Shown: in pieces, positions 1 to 6,250 of the stretch
How positions within the stretch are numbered: the first letter of the stretch is position 1
Layout of the letters: each line of letters begins with the position of its first letter
NCBI GenBank assembly: GCA_026999335.1
Contig: JALTPW010001057.1
Span: forward strand, 1-6,369
Length of the DNA stretch: 6,369 bases
From: Chromatiales bacterium
GTDB lineage: Bacteria > Pseudomonadota > Gammaproteobacteria > SZUA-152
Reading direction: 5' to 3'
Notes under the pieces: model-generated
What the model saw: only the letters and a program-made list of their open reading frames with translations
Database searches by the model: none
What the model was told of the DNA's origin: nothing
Position numbers and translations under genes: made by a program

Positions 1-574
1 CTAGAATGACCGGACGGCAAAATCAGCAAAAAAACTCGGGGAAACCCGGATAGACCCAAAGAATCGGCGATATCCATACCCGGTACCGTACCCGCACCAC
101 CTCACACTCGACAAGCCTTCACCATTTCAATACAATCCCCTACCCTGGATATCTCACTAAGTCATGCATAATCCCGTTTGTTCCTGCATGGACGGAAGAC
201 GCCAAAAAACAGGCATTTTCCTTATAAGGAAAGGGTCTGCTTCTTAAGGGGCCAGCTGAGGCGAAAGAACCCAGTTCACCACTAGGACATTGGATATCTA
301 TCTTATGTGCACCGTAGCACTGAGCGCAATTATAGTCATAGAGATAGAAATTACACCAAGAAATTTGACACTAAAATTACTCAACGACGAAAGAAATGGG
401 GGTTTTTACGCACTCGCCCGTGCCGCGCACCAGCATTCATTCCATTGATGCATCCCCTGTGTTCTCTGTGGTGGATAGTTAGCGATTTTGGAAAAATTCA
501 GAAAAAAGTGAACAAACCTGGCATGTTCGATCAAATATAGCTAATACAGCAAAACCAAGTGATATGGAGAAATA
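1..574. other. Region without a supported gene
   Basis: Plus-strand frames close within about 50 bases of the left edge. The one longer frame (307-540, GTG start) has no visible ribosome binding site and an unusual basic composition. The stretch holds the 16-bp palindrome at 217-232, a small CGGG-GAAA-CCCG hairpin at 37-48, and a repeated TGGATATCT (146-154, 291-299). I see no tRNA, rRNA, CRISPR or insertion-sequence signature and no convincing promoter for the gene at 575. Confidence 0.5.
217..232. promoter_or_regulatory. Perfect 16-bp palindrome, possible operator
   Basis: TTTCCTTATAAGGAAA is a perfect dyad with no spacer. It lies about 340 bases upstream of the only plus-strand gene and far from the minus-strand operon, so no target gene is obvious within the window. 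A binding site for a dimeric regulator, or a chance A/T-rich palindrome, are both possible. Confidence 0.3.
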
Positions 575-775
575 ATGGATCCTGATAAAATAATGAGTGG
601 TCTTTCGAAGGAAATTTGCGCCACATTGAAGACAATGGAAAAAGCCAAGACCGCCGACGAGAAGCTAACCCACAGTAAAACTGTAAAAAACTTGTGCGAG
701 TCACTCGGCGTATTTCTTAAATTAATGGCTGAGATGGCACCCCATGATGACGATGGTGAGCCAATTCCGTTCTGA
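575..775 (+). CDS. Small acidic-tailed helical cytoplasmic protein of unknown function (66 aa)
   Basis: The ATG is preceded by GGAGA at 566-570, five bases after GGAG, which is a good ribosome binding site. The product has no signal peptide or membrane span. It is rich in Lys, Glu, Leu and Ala and looks entirely helical, with two probable amphipathic helices (about 5-45 with SKEICATLKTMEKAK, and 35-54 with KNLCESLGVFLKLMAEM), then an acidic disordered tail HDDDGEPIPF. Two cysteines (15 and 41) do not form an obvious metal site. It is convergent with the oxidase operon, so a direct link is not implied. The frame on the opposite strand (541-792) is open over the same stretch but lacks comparable start signals. 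I do not recognise the family. Confidence that it is a gene rests on the binding site and the protein-like composition. Confidence 0.62.
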   Translation: MDPDKIMSGLSKEICATLKTMEKAKTADEKLTHSKTVKNLCESLGVFLKLMAEMAPHDDDGEPIPF

Positions 776-784
776 GTCAACCGC

Positions 785-811
785 GTGGGCACAAAAACGT
801 GCCCACCCTAC
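785..811. repeat. REP-like palindrome, copy 1 (GTAG on the minus strand)
   Basis: Arms GTGGGCAC (785-792) and GTGCCCAC (799-806) form a perfect 8-bp stem around a 6-base A-rich loop. CCTAC follows, so the minus strand reads GTAGGGTGGGCAC and then a T-rich loop. A GTAG tetranucleotide at the foot of a short palindrome is the hallmark of REP elements mobilised by RAYT transposases. It starts ten bases after the 66-aa gene's stop and could also act as a weak transcription end signal, although no U-tract follows it on either strand. Confidence 0.6.
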
Positions 812-924
812 GGATCTGATGGTCAACAGCGGATGCCGATTCAGCCAATCCGGTCTGCCGGGGATCAAGGCCCATTGGTTATCTGGTTATGCGCTCAGAA
901 CCAGACGGCTTCCCACGGAATCTG

Positions 925-945
925 GTAGGGTGGGCACCGCCCACC
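925..945. repeat. REP-like palindrome, copy 2 (GTAG on the plus strand)
   Basis: GTAG (925-928) is directly followed by GGTGGGC (929-935), a 3-base loop and GCCCACC (939-945), a perfect 7-bp stem. The first 13 bases, GTAGGGTGGGCAC, are identical to the reverse complement of 799-811 in copy 1, so the two copies form an inverted pair with their GTAG ends facing each other. Confidence 0.65.
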
Positions 946-1000
946 AATGTAGGCATCCAGTGTTCACGAAAATAGTAGGCAGTGCTCACTCTCTTCGGCT

Positions 1001-1213
1001 TCAGCTGACCTGCTCGTCAGTGGTATCATCCGGCTGCCGCCCAGCCCGAACTGCGCCGATGATAAATACGAGAATACCCAAGACAATCAGCAGGATATAT
1101 TTCTCGCTGGGCAACCCTCCGCGCAAGGTCAACAGACTATCCAATACCCCCAGGGAAATCATAACCACACCCAGTAATTTGGTTTTTACGCCCCGTTTCT
1201 CACCTTGACTCAT
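1001..1213 (-). CDS. Small two-span membrane protein closing the operon (70 aa)
   Basis: The ATG overlaps the preceding stop as TAATG, with GAGGGA about 10 bases upstream inside the previous gene. This points to coupled translation and a genuine gene. The protein has a basic N-terminus (MSQGEKRGVKTK), spans at about 13-30 and 39-56, a short RGGLPSEK loop between them and an acidic tail (PDDTTDEQ). I do not recognise a family. Placement as the last gene of an oxidase operon suggests a small structural or assembly subunit. The function is unknown. Confidence 0.72.
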   Translation of the reverse strand: MSQGEKRGVKTKLLGVVMISLGVLDSLLTLRGGLPSEKYILLIVLGILVFIIGAVRAGRQPDDTTDEQVS

Positions 1214-2772
1214 TAAACAGTTCCCTCTTTGCTATCCTTACCTGCGGCCTTGCCAGTAGCCGCATTTCGAGCCCACCAGAGCAACGCACCTGCGAACAGG
1301 CCGGCAATCAGCAGGGCCATGATGATGGGCATTACCCCCGTCGATGGCTTTAGCAACAACCAGTACCAGGTGGTCATGGTGTGCCGCGAACCCTTTTCGC
1401 CGAGGTTGCTGCCATCCCAGGCGGCAAAAGCAACCGGGATAAAGCGACCTTCGATGAACTGCAGGTCATTTTCCGCATCAGCTGTCGTCAATGGCCGAAC
1501 CATCACTACACGCCATGTGCCCTCATGATAGCTCCCCTTTGCCTGCAGCCCAGCATCGGCCGCGTCTCGAGCTTCGACATCCTTAAACCCCCGGCTATTG
1601 AACATGGCAACTGTCTCGGCTGCGTCCGTCGTGCCACTTTTCCATTGCCAGAGATTCACCGGGTGCGTGGCGTCTCCCATACCGAAATAGGGCTTTACCA
1701 TTTTATCCGGTATTTCAATGGGCAGCTGCACGGCAACACCGTCTTCCTGAATCGGCTTATCGGCGATTTTTTCCGCCCGCTCATCACCGGGGATACTCTT
1801 GGTTCTGTCATCCCATTCCAGCAGCATGGCGACGGCCTTGTCGTTGTAAACAGCACGAACGGTAATCGTGTCATTGGATGGCTTGAAAAAGCGTTCCTCA
1901 CCGATAATCTGCGGGACAAGAAGGAAAGTGGTAGGTATAGTTTGTTCCCAGCGCTCATCATCTGGCGAGTCGGGTAAATCACCTTCCAGCATATCCGCCT
2001 TGATGACGGTATTTTCTGCATTGATCACTTTTTCGGTCTTGGCCAGGGAGACGACATAGTTGGCCACATGCCAGCGCTCCTCGATACTGAGCACTTTTTT
2101 GCTCTTCGGGTCAGCGAAGGAGGGCATTTCGGTGCCGGGAATACCCGCAGAAATTCGCGTAAAAATATCCTTGGGCGTATTGCTGCCCAGATAAGTCCAT
2201 GGCTTGGTCAGATTGCGGGGCCAGGTTCTTTCGCTGGCATCACCTTTTAATCCCTTGATAGCATCGCCCTTGCCGGTCTTGCCATGGCATTCGACGCAAC
2301 GATCTCCATCCTCGAATATTTCCTTTCCCTTCGCGATACTCTCAGCTGAAGTCGCGACCGGCGTTCCATAGTCGACCTGTTGCTCTGGCGCCTCTTCAAA
2401 CTCGGCAAACATTTTGACGTATGCCACCAGATCCCACATATCCTGCTTGCTGAGCAATGAACTCCAGCCTGGCATGGATGTTCCCGGCATACCATCCCGA
2501 ATCATGCGATAAACATCATCATCATTCGGCACCATTTCATCAAATCCACTCGTCTTGACCTTATAATTACCGGATGTAAAGTCACGCGGCGGAGGGTTTA
2601 AATATTCCTCGGCAGCGCCCAGGCCGTCACCTTCATCACCGTGGCACCATGTGCAGCGTTTATCATAGATTTCCTTGCCTCTATCGAGATCACCTGGTTT
2701 TGCAACCGTTGTGCCGGCGACTAAAAGTAAGCCAACGAGCAGCACTAGCTTGAATAAATTGATCTGTCTCAT
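1213..2772 (-). CDS. Diheme cytochrome c fused to an ethylbenzene-dehydrogenase-type heme b domain, C-terminally anchored (about 519 aa)
   Basis: Numbered from the ATG at 2772, residues 1-24 are a signal peptide (MRQINLFK plus a hydrophobic core ending TTVA). Two cytochrome c domains follow: CTWCH at 40-44 with Met95 or Met100 (MPGTSMPGW) as distal ligand, and CVECH at 159-163 with Met216 (GTEMPSF). Residues about 270-475 resemble the heme b-binding domain of gamma subunits of type II DMSO-reductase enzymes (ethylbenzene dehydrogenase, dimethylsulfide dehydrogenase, NxrC). Supporting marks are the EWDD strand, FGMGD (Met365, candidate heme ligand), PVNLWQWKSG and the GTWRVVMVRPL strand. A membrane span at about 480-501 and a Lys-rich tail end the protein. 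No molybdenum alpha or iron-sulfur beta subunit is present, so the domain probably acts as an electron conduit. Alternative in-frame ATGs at 2799 and 2835 overlap the preceding gene; 2772 gives the most normal signal peptide but its Shine-Dalgarno is weak. The TAA shares its last base with the next ATG. Confidence 0.88.
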   Translation of the reverse strand: MRQINLFKLVLLVGLLLVAGTTVAKPGDLDRGKEIYDKRCTWCHGDEGDGLGAAEEYLNPPPRDFTSGNYKVKTSGFDEMVPNDDDVYRMIRDGMPGTSMPGWSSLLSKQDMWDLVAYVKMFAEFEEAPEQQVDYGTPVATSAESIAKGKEIFEDGDRCVECHGKTGKGDAIKGLKGDASERTWPRNLTKPWTYLGSNTPKDIFTRISAGIPGTEMPSFADPKSKKVLSIEERWHVANYVVSLAKTEKVINAENTVIKADMLEGDLPDSPDDERWEQTIPTTFLLVPQIIGEERFFKPSNDTITVRAVYNDKAVAMLLEWDDRTKSIPGDERAEKIADKPIQEDGVAVQLPIEIPDKMVKPYFGMGDATHPVNLWQWKSGTTDAAETVAMFNSRGFKDVEARDAADAGLQAKGSYHEGTWRVVMVRPLTTADAENDLQFIEGRFIPVAFAAWDGSNLGEKGSRHTMTTWYWLLLKPSTGVMPIIMALLIAGLFAGALLWWARNAATGKAAGKDSKEGTV

Positions 2773-2791
2773 TGAGTTTCCCGGACGTCGA

Positions 2792-3577
2792 CTATTCATG
2801 TTCCCATGACCTTGGCTGGTGCCCCGTGTAGTCATACAAGAACAAAATCACCTTCCAGATTTCATCCTCGCTCAAGAAGTCTTGCCAGACAGGCATGGAT
2901 GATATCCATGGCGCGGCTTCCGCGGGAAGGCCCGGGCCACCCGTGGCAATGCGCCAAAATACGTAGGATTCCTGTAATTGGGCAATGGTTCCTACATCCT
3001 GGAAATTGAGAGGGGTCGGGTTCAGCCCTTCTGCATAGGGTCCCTTCCCATCCAGCTTGTCGCCGTGACAATACTGGCAGCCCTGGATGTAGACATCCCC
3101 GCCTTCTTTGACAAGTTCACGGAATTTATCAGGATCCTCCTTTTCGTATTTTCGATAGGGGTTCTCAAGTGTTGCCAGGTCAAAGCGCTTACCATAGGCC
3201 TTCACCTTGGAGGGCGGCGCCGGGTGGATGGTGCGCAACTCCACTGGCGCTTCAAAACTGAGCGACAGACTGGAATAGGTATAGAGTCCGGCCAGTAGCG
3301 GCACGATGACAAACACAATATTGCGTAGCATTTTTTTCGATGGATCTTCGACTAATGCCTTGATCGGGTCAATGAGTTCCTGGGTACTCTCCTCGGTGAA
3401 GGTGAAGACCATCAACACACCGGAAATCACGAAGAACATATACATCGTGAGCAGGCTTTTCGGAATCAACTGTCCCAAGATGACATCAAATGTCAAAATG
3501 AAGCCGAAATAAATGCCAAGCACGACAAGGACAAGCTGTAACAAACGAGGTATGCGTCTTTTTTTTATCATGATCAT
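2792..3577 (-). CDS. Three-span membrane protein with C-terminal monoheme cytochrome c domain (261 aa)
   Basis: The N-terminal half has a basic start (MIMIKKRR) and three hydrophobic spans at about 11-35, 41-60 and 86-103. A charged loop (61-83) lies between spans two and three. A periplasmic linker with the motif TIHPAPPSK (116-124) leads to one cytochrome c domain: CQYCH at 167-171, with a likely distal Met228 in SSMPVW. The C-terminal helix is EIWKVILFLYDYTG. The pattern GLNPTPLNFQD after the heme site and the phrase ATGGPGLP resemble membrane cytochromes I associate with Nitrospira-type respiratory clusters, but I cannot name a family for the membrane half. The start ATG overlaps the upstream TGA by four bases. 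A second in-frame ATG two codons later is an alternative. The end overlaps the next gene only if that gene starts at 2799 or 2835. The likely role is a membrane-held electron carrier or assembly subunit of the oxidase complex. Confidence 0.9.
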   Translation of the reverse strand: MIMIKKRRIPRLLQLVLVVLGIYFGFILTFDVILGQLIPKSLLTMYMFFVISGVLMVFTFTEESTQELIDPIKALVEDPSKKMLRNIVFVIVPLLAGLYTYSSLSLSFEAPVELRTIHPAPPSKVKAYGKRFDLATLENPYRKYEKEDPDKFRELVKEGGDVYIQGCQYCHGDKLDGKGPYAEGLNPTPLNFQDVGTIAQLQESYVFWRIATGGPGLPAEAAPWISSMPVWQDFLSEDEIWKVILFLYDYTGHQPRSWEHE

Positions 3578-4389
3578 TTCAGGCCCGCCATGTAGTTCAC
3601 CAGCATCTCCAGCTCATTCGCATTCAACTGGTCACCGTAGGCGGGCATCATCCCCTCCATAAAGTCATCAGTAATCTCAGCATTGGGATCCAAGAGGGCG
3701 CGACGTAAATGATCCCTGTCACGCAATGCGCCAATCTGTGTCAGGTCAGGCCCCATTTCACCTTCTTCGCCGGCAATCTTGTGGCAGGCGCCACAGGTAA
3801 ATTCGGCAATAATGGCCTCTGCCGATTCAAACGGCGCCCGCCCTCCTCCGCCTTCCGATTCCTCATCACCCGTCTCTTCAGGGACATCCGTGGGGATCGA
3901 TACGGTCACTTCACTACCACTGATGTCCTGAAGATAGGCAATAACGGCTGCAATCTCGGCCTCTGACAGACCGATGCCTCCGCCGGAAACATCCGGCATG
4001 GGGCTTTCCGTATCATTGCTTCCCGCCTTGCCAAAACCGGCCACGACATAGGCCGAAGGCTTCACAAACGACTCATGCAGATACTCTTCGACGTTCGTCG
4101 CTTCGCCCTTGTAATTGGGATCACTCATATGTTTCAAGGCCATGGCGACCGAATCATCGAGTAAAGGCGCACGGAGTAGCTCGTTATGACACAGGGTACA
4201 AGTCCCCTTGCCATGATAGAGCTTGTCACCCAGGGCGATAAACTGATCCATGGTCATCCCCCCCAGATCCAGTTCCTCCTCGACAGGAGGAGGCGCCGGT
4301 ACAATCTGAGGAATGCCGAAATTGGAATAGGCGGTGAACGCACCAATCGTCAACAGACTGAAGATGGCAACTTTAAGAAAGTTGTTCAT
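3574..4389 (-). CDS. Membrane-anchored diheme cytochrome c (271 aa)
   Basis: This is an electron-transfer protein with two class I-like cytochrome c domains. Residues 6-20 are hydrophobic and act as a signal or N-terminal anchor, followed by a proline-rich linker (PAPPP, about 31-35). The first heme site is CTLCH at 64-68, with a probable distal Met131 in SPMPD. The second is CGACH at 199-203, with Met247 or Met248 in GMMPAY as distal ligand. A Glu/Gly-rich flexible linker (about 168-184) separates the domains. Each domain ends in a typical C-terminal helix (IAAVIAYL; LEMLVNYMAGL). The ATG start overlaps the upstream oxidase stop and the TGA stop overlaps the next gene's ATG, so translation is coupled on both sides. 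The likely role is to deliver electrons on the periplasmic face to the bd-like subunit, or to accept them from the other cytochromes here. The heme sites are plain in the sequence; the donor role is inferred from context. Confidence 0.92.
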   Translation of the reverse strand: MNNFLKVAIFSLLTIGAFTAYSNFGIPQIVPAPPPVEEELDLGGMTMDQFIALGDKLYHGKGTCTLCHNELLRAPLLDDSVAMALKHMSDPNYKGEATNVEEYLHESFVKPSAYVVAGFGKAGSNDTESPMPDVSGGGIGLSEAEIAAVIAYLQDISGSEVTVSIPTDVPEETGDEESEGGGGRAPFESAEAIIAEFTCGACHKIAGEEGEMGPDLTQIGALRDRDHLRRALLDPNAEITDDFMEGMMPAYGDQLNANELEMLVNYMAGLK

Positions 4390-6215
4390 GTGCCCTGCTC
4401 CTTCCAATAGCCAGCTGTCTTACTCTTGTGGCTGCTTATCGTACTCAACCAAAAAACAAACATAACCATCGCCATAAATATGATCGTGGCAATCGAAATG
4501 ACATTGGCCGCGTAACCCAGACCGGGAGTAAAGGCATCCGGAGAGTTGTCACGGAAAATATTGGTCACATGCCAATGCTGGCGGATACCGGAGCGGACAT
4601 ACCCCATCAACCCCATCAGCCAGGTAAATGACACCGCCAGCAGAAACAGCGCGTACTGTGAGCGTGCGGGGACTCTACCCCAGCGCAATGGTGCGACCTC
4701 CTTGGCGCCTTTATACATAAAGGCATCGATGGCCACACTGATGGCAATGATCACCAGGGTCGTCAACACTTGTGGAATAGAGGCCGCTACCTTGTACACC
4801 GTATTGGTGTAGTAGCCGTAATAAGTGCCCAGGATAAAGATATTAATAATGCCCGTGGTAAACAGTGCAATTTGAATCGCATTGCCCTTCGCCGCCCAGG
4901 GTACTGTGGCGATCTTGTTGGCACGGCGGTAAAACATAAAGCTCAAGAAGGTGAACAGAATCAGAAGATTCACCGCAGTATTCTTCGCCGGCATAATTCC
5001 CAGCGGCCCTAAGACTGCATGATAAGGCCCGCCAAGGCTCTTCAATTCCGCATTGGTAAGCACCAGGGTATGCGGCGTAAACCACACCAGAAAAGAAACA
5101 ACAATGACAATGGCAATATACTTTATATAGGGGTAATAGCGATGGGCACCTTCGCTGCGTCCCATCCCGCACCACAGGTAGTAATTTGCCGATAAAAACA
5201 AGGCGCCAATCAACACCGCCTGGATAATAAATATCCAGGCAAATACCCCACCCATCAGGGTGATGCCCATCTGCTGACTATAGACATACATTTCAGCTGT
5301 CAGGTAATAACCGGCGAAGGGTAACGGTAGCAGGGCTGCGATGGCAATAAAATTGGCGTTATAACCCATCCAGTCGTAATGGGCACGCTGTTCTTTATTC
5401 CTGGCACTGAGGAACTTGAAGGCGGCATAGGCACCCACAATCGAGCCGCCGTATGCCACATTGGCAATGGTGCGATGGATATTGATGGGGTTCCACAGGA
5501 AATTATGAATGGCAGCCCATGTGTCACCGCTGAACACGCCGGCAGCATCGACGGCTGACGGACTCATCATGAAGGTTGTCCAGGCATTTGCCAGGAACAT
5601 GAGTAACAGACCGGATGCATTCAGCAGCAGACCCAGGGTCAGATGCACCCACTTCTTGAAGCCACCTTGAAGCCAATGCCAGCCATAGTAATAGACATAC
5701 AAAACCGCACTTTCAACAAAGAACAACAGCGCGTACGCAAACATGCTGCCTTTAAAAATGGTGGCCAGATAGTTAAACAAGTCTGGATAAAACAAGATCA
5801 GACAAAAAACCAACAACCCACCAAGAATGGCGGTAAGTGAAAAGGCCGTAATACTGATCTTGATAAATTCATAGGCCATATTGTCATAACGCTGATCCCG
5901 CGTTGACATGCCAATGACTTCAATGATAAATACGAAAATAGGCACGGCCAAAACAAAAGCGCCAAACCAGAGATGCAGCTGGGCCACGATCCAGACCACC
6001 ACCCGACTGTTCACTCCTGGAATGGTGGGATAGTCAGCCGCCGTTAATTTTGGCGCGGGGGCATAAGTTATTGCATCGGCATCCGAAGCAACTGCCGCCT
6101 CATCTGCAAATGCCAGGGAGGCATCAATACCGGGCACAAGGCTGGGCAATAGAAACAACGCAAAGGCGGCAATGAAAAACGCCCCGATAATTATTCTTGA
6201 ATTCCGCTTTTGCAA
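4386..6215 (-). CDS. Divergent cytochrome bd-type oxidase subunit I (CydA-like, 609 aa)
   Basis: This is a polytopic membrane protein, probably the catalytic subunit of a terminal oxidase. After an export signal-like N-terminus (hydrophobic 9-29, AFA-D near residue 37) I count about 13 spans, against nine in E. coli CydA. CydA-like landmarks are visible. QLHLWFGAF places His81 at the CydA His19 position. FFVES places Glu168 at Glu107, followed by the conserved GW and NAWTTFMMSP stretch near 178-219. NINIHRTI-type sequence places His247 at His186. The expected Glu99 position is Ala160, no acidic residue occurs in 521-550 where Glu445 should lie, and IRQHW (544-548) replaces GRQPW. No Met is evident in 411-420 where Met393 might align. 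No CydB gene is seen. The downstream cytochrome c genes suggest c-type cytochromes as electron donors, as proposed for non-quinol branches of the bd superfamily. The start is TTG with a good AGGAG. The TGA stop overlaps the next ATG. The family call is firm; substrate and donor are inferred. Confidence 0.88.
   Translation of the reverse strand: MQKRNSRIIIGAFFIAAFALFLLPSLVPGIDASLAFADEAAVASDADAITYAPAPKLTAADYPTIPGVNSRVVVWIVAQLHLWFGAFVLAVPIFVFIIEVIGMSTRDQRYDNMAYEFIKISITAFSLTAILGGLLVFCLILFYPDLFNYLATIFKGSMFAYALLFFVESAVLYVYYYGWHWLQGGFKKWVHLTLGLLLNASGLLLMFLANAWTTFMMSPSAVDAAGVFSGDTWAAIHNFLWNPINIHRTIANVAYGGSIVGAYAAFKFLSARNKEQRAHYDWMGYNANFIAIAALLPLPFAGYYLTAEMYVYSQQMGITLMGGVFAWIFIIQAVLIGALFLSANYYLWCGMGRSEGAHRYYPYIKYIAIVIVVSFLVWFTPHTLVLTNAELKSLGGPYHAVLGPLGIMPAKNTAVNLLILFTFLSFMFYRRANKIATVPWAAKGNAIQIALFTTGIINIFILGTYYGYYTNTVYKVAASIPQVLTTLVIIAISVAIDAFMYKGAKEVAPLRWGRVPARSQYALFLLAVSFTWLMGLMGYVRSGIRQHWHVTNIFRDNSPDAFTPGLGYAANVISIATIIFMAMVMFVFWLSTISSHKSKTAGYWKEQGT
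4398..4402 (-). promoter_or_regulatory. Shine-Dalgarno AGGAG for the diheme cytochrome c gene
   Basis: AGGAG on the minus strand sits inside the last codons of the oxidase gene, 8 bases before the ATG at 4389-4387. That ATG overlaps the oxidase stop as ATGA. This favours 4389 over an upstream in-frame TTG at 4407, which would put the Shine-Dalgarno inside the coding sequence. Confidence 0.7.
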
Positions 6216-6221
6216 GGTTTG

Positions 6222-6226
6222 CTCCT
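6222..6226 (-). promoter_or_regulatory. Shine-Dalgarno AGGAG that sets a TTG start for the bd-like oxidase
   Basis: On the minus strand AGGAG lies 6 bases before a TTG codon at 6215-6213. An in-frame TAG overlaps the AGGAG, so translation cannot begin further upstream in this frame. TTG at 6215 is therefore the best supported start even though it is a rare start codon. Confidence 0.75.
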
Positions 6227-6250
6227 ATTTATGCATCCAAGTGCATTACC

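Larger units (their letters stand above)
776..1000. other. Convergent intergenic region with a REP-like doublet
   Basis: This stretch lies between the stop of the 66-aa gene and the stop of the last operon gene. Besides the two REP-like palindromes it contains an inner hairpin (TCTGGTT 882-888 with AACCAGA 899-905). It also contains a pair of related direct repeats beginning GTAGGCA at 949 and 975. No canonical terminator with a U-tract is seen for either gene. The palindromes may serve that role or protect 3' ends, as REP/BIME elements often do. No coding frame here looks real. Confidence 0.55.

Noticed and set aside
27..50. Minus-strand hairpin CGGG/CCCG followed by seven T residues, terminator-like
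   Set aside because: The stem has only four pairs, and the nearest minus-strand gene ends about 950 bases upstream, so there is no transcript it clearly serves.
1..76. Possible N-terminus of a minus-strand gene running off the left edge (ATG at 76-74, 25 codons open)
   Set aside because: It is too short to judge, lacks a clear ribosome binding site, and the residues resemble no known N-terminus.
307..540. 77-aa plus-strand frame starting with GTG
   Set aside because: It has no ribosome binding site, a very basic and Trp/Arg-rich composition unlike a folded or membrane protein, and no recognisable family. It looks like a chance frame in intergenic DNA.
541..792. 83-aa minus-strand frame opposite the 66-aa gene
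   Set aside because: The plus-strand frame has a good Shine-Dalgarno and more protein-like composition. The minus frame overlaps it completely and runs into the REP-like hairpin.
785..806. Intrinsic terminator for the 66-aa gene
   Set aside because: The stem is good but no U-tract follows on either strand, and the GTAG core shared with 925-937 fits a REP-like repeat better.
744..1208. 154-aa plus-strand frame across the REP region
   Set aside because: It is built from REP-like repeats and the antisense of the last operon gene, with no ribosome binding site and low-complexity Arg/Pro/Ser composition.
4389..4407. Upstream TTG start for the diheme cytochrome c
   Set aside because: It would place the Shine-Dalgarno within the coding region. 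The ATG in the ATGA overlap has AGGAG at 8 bases and gives a normal signal sequence.
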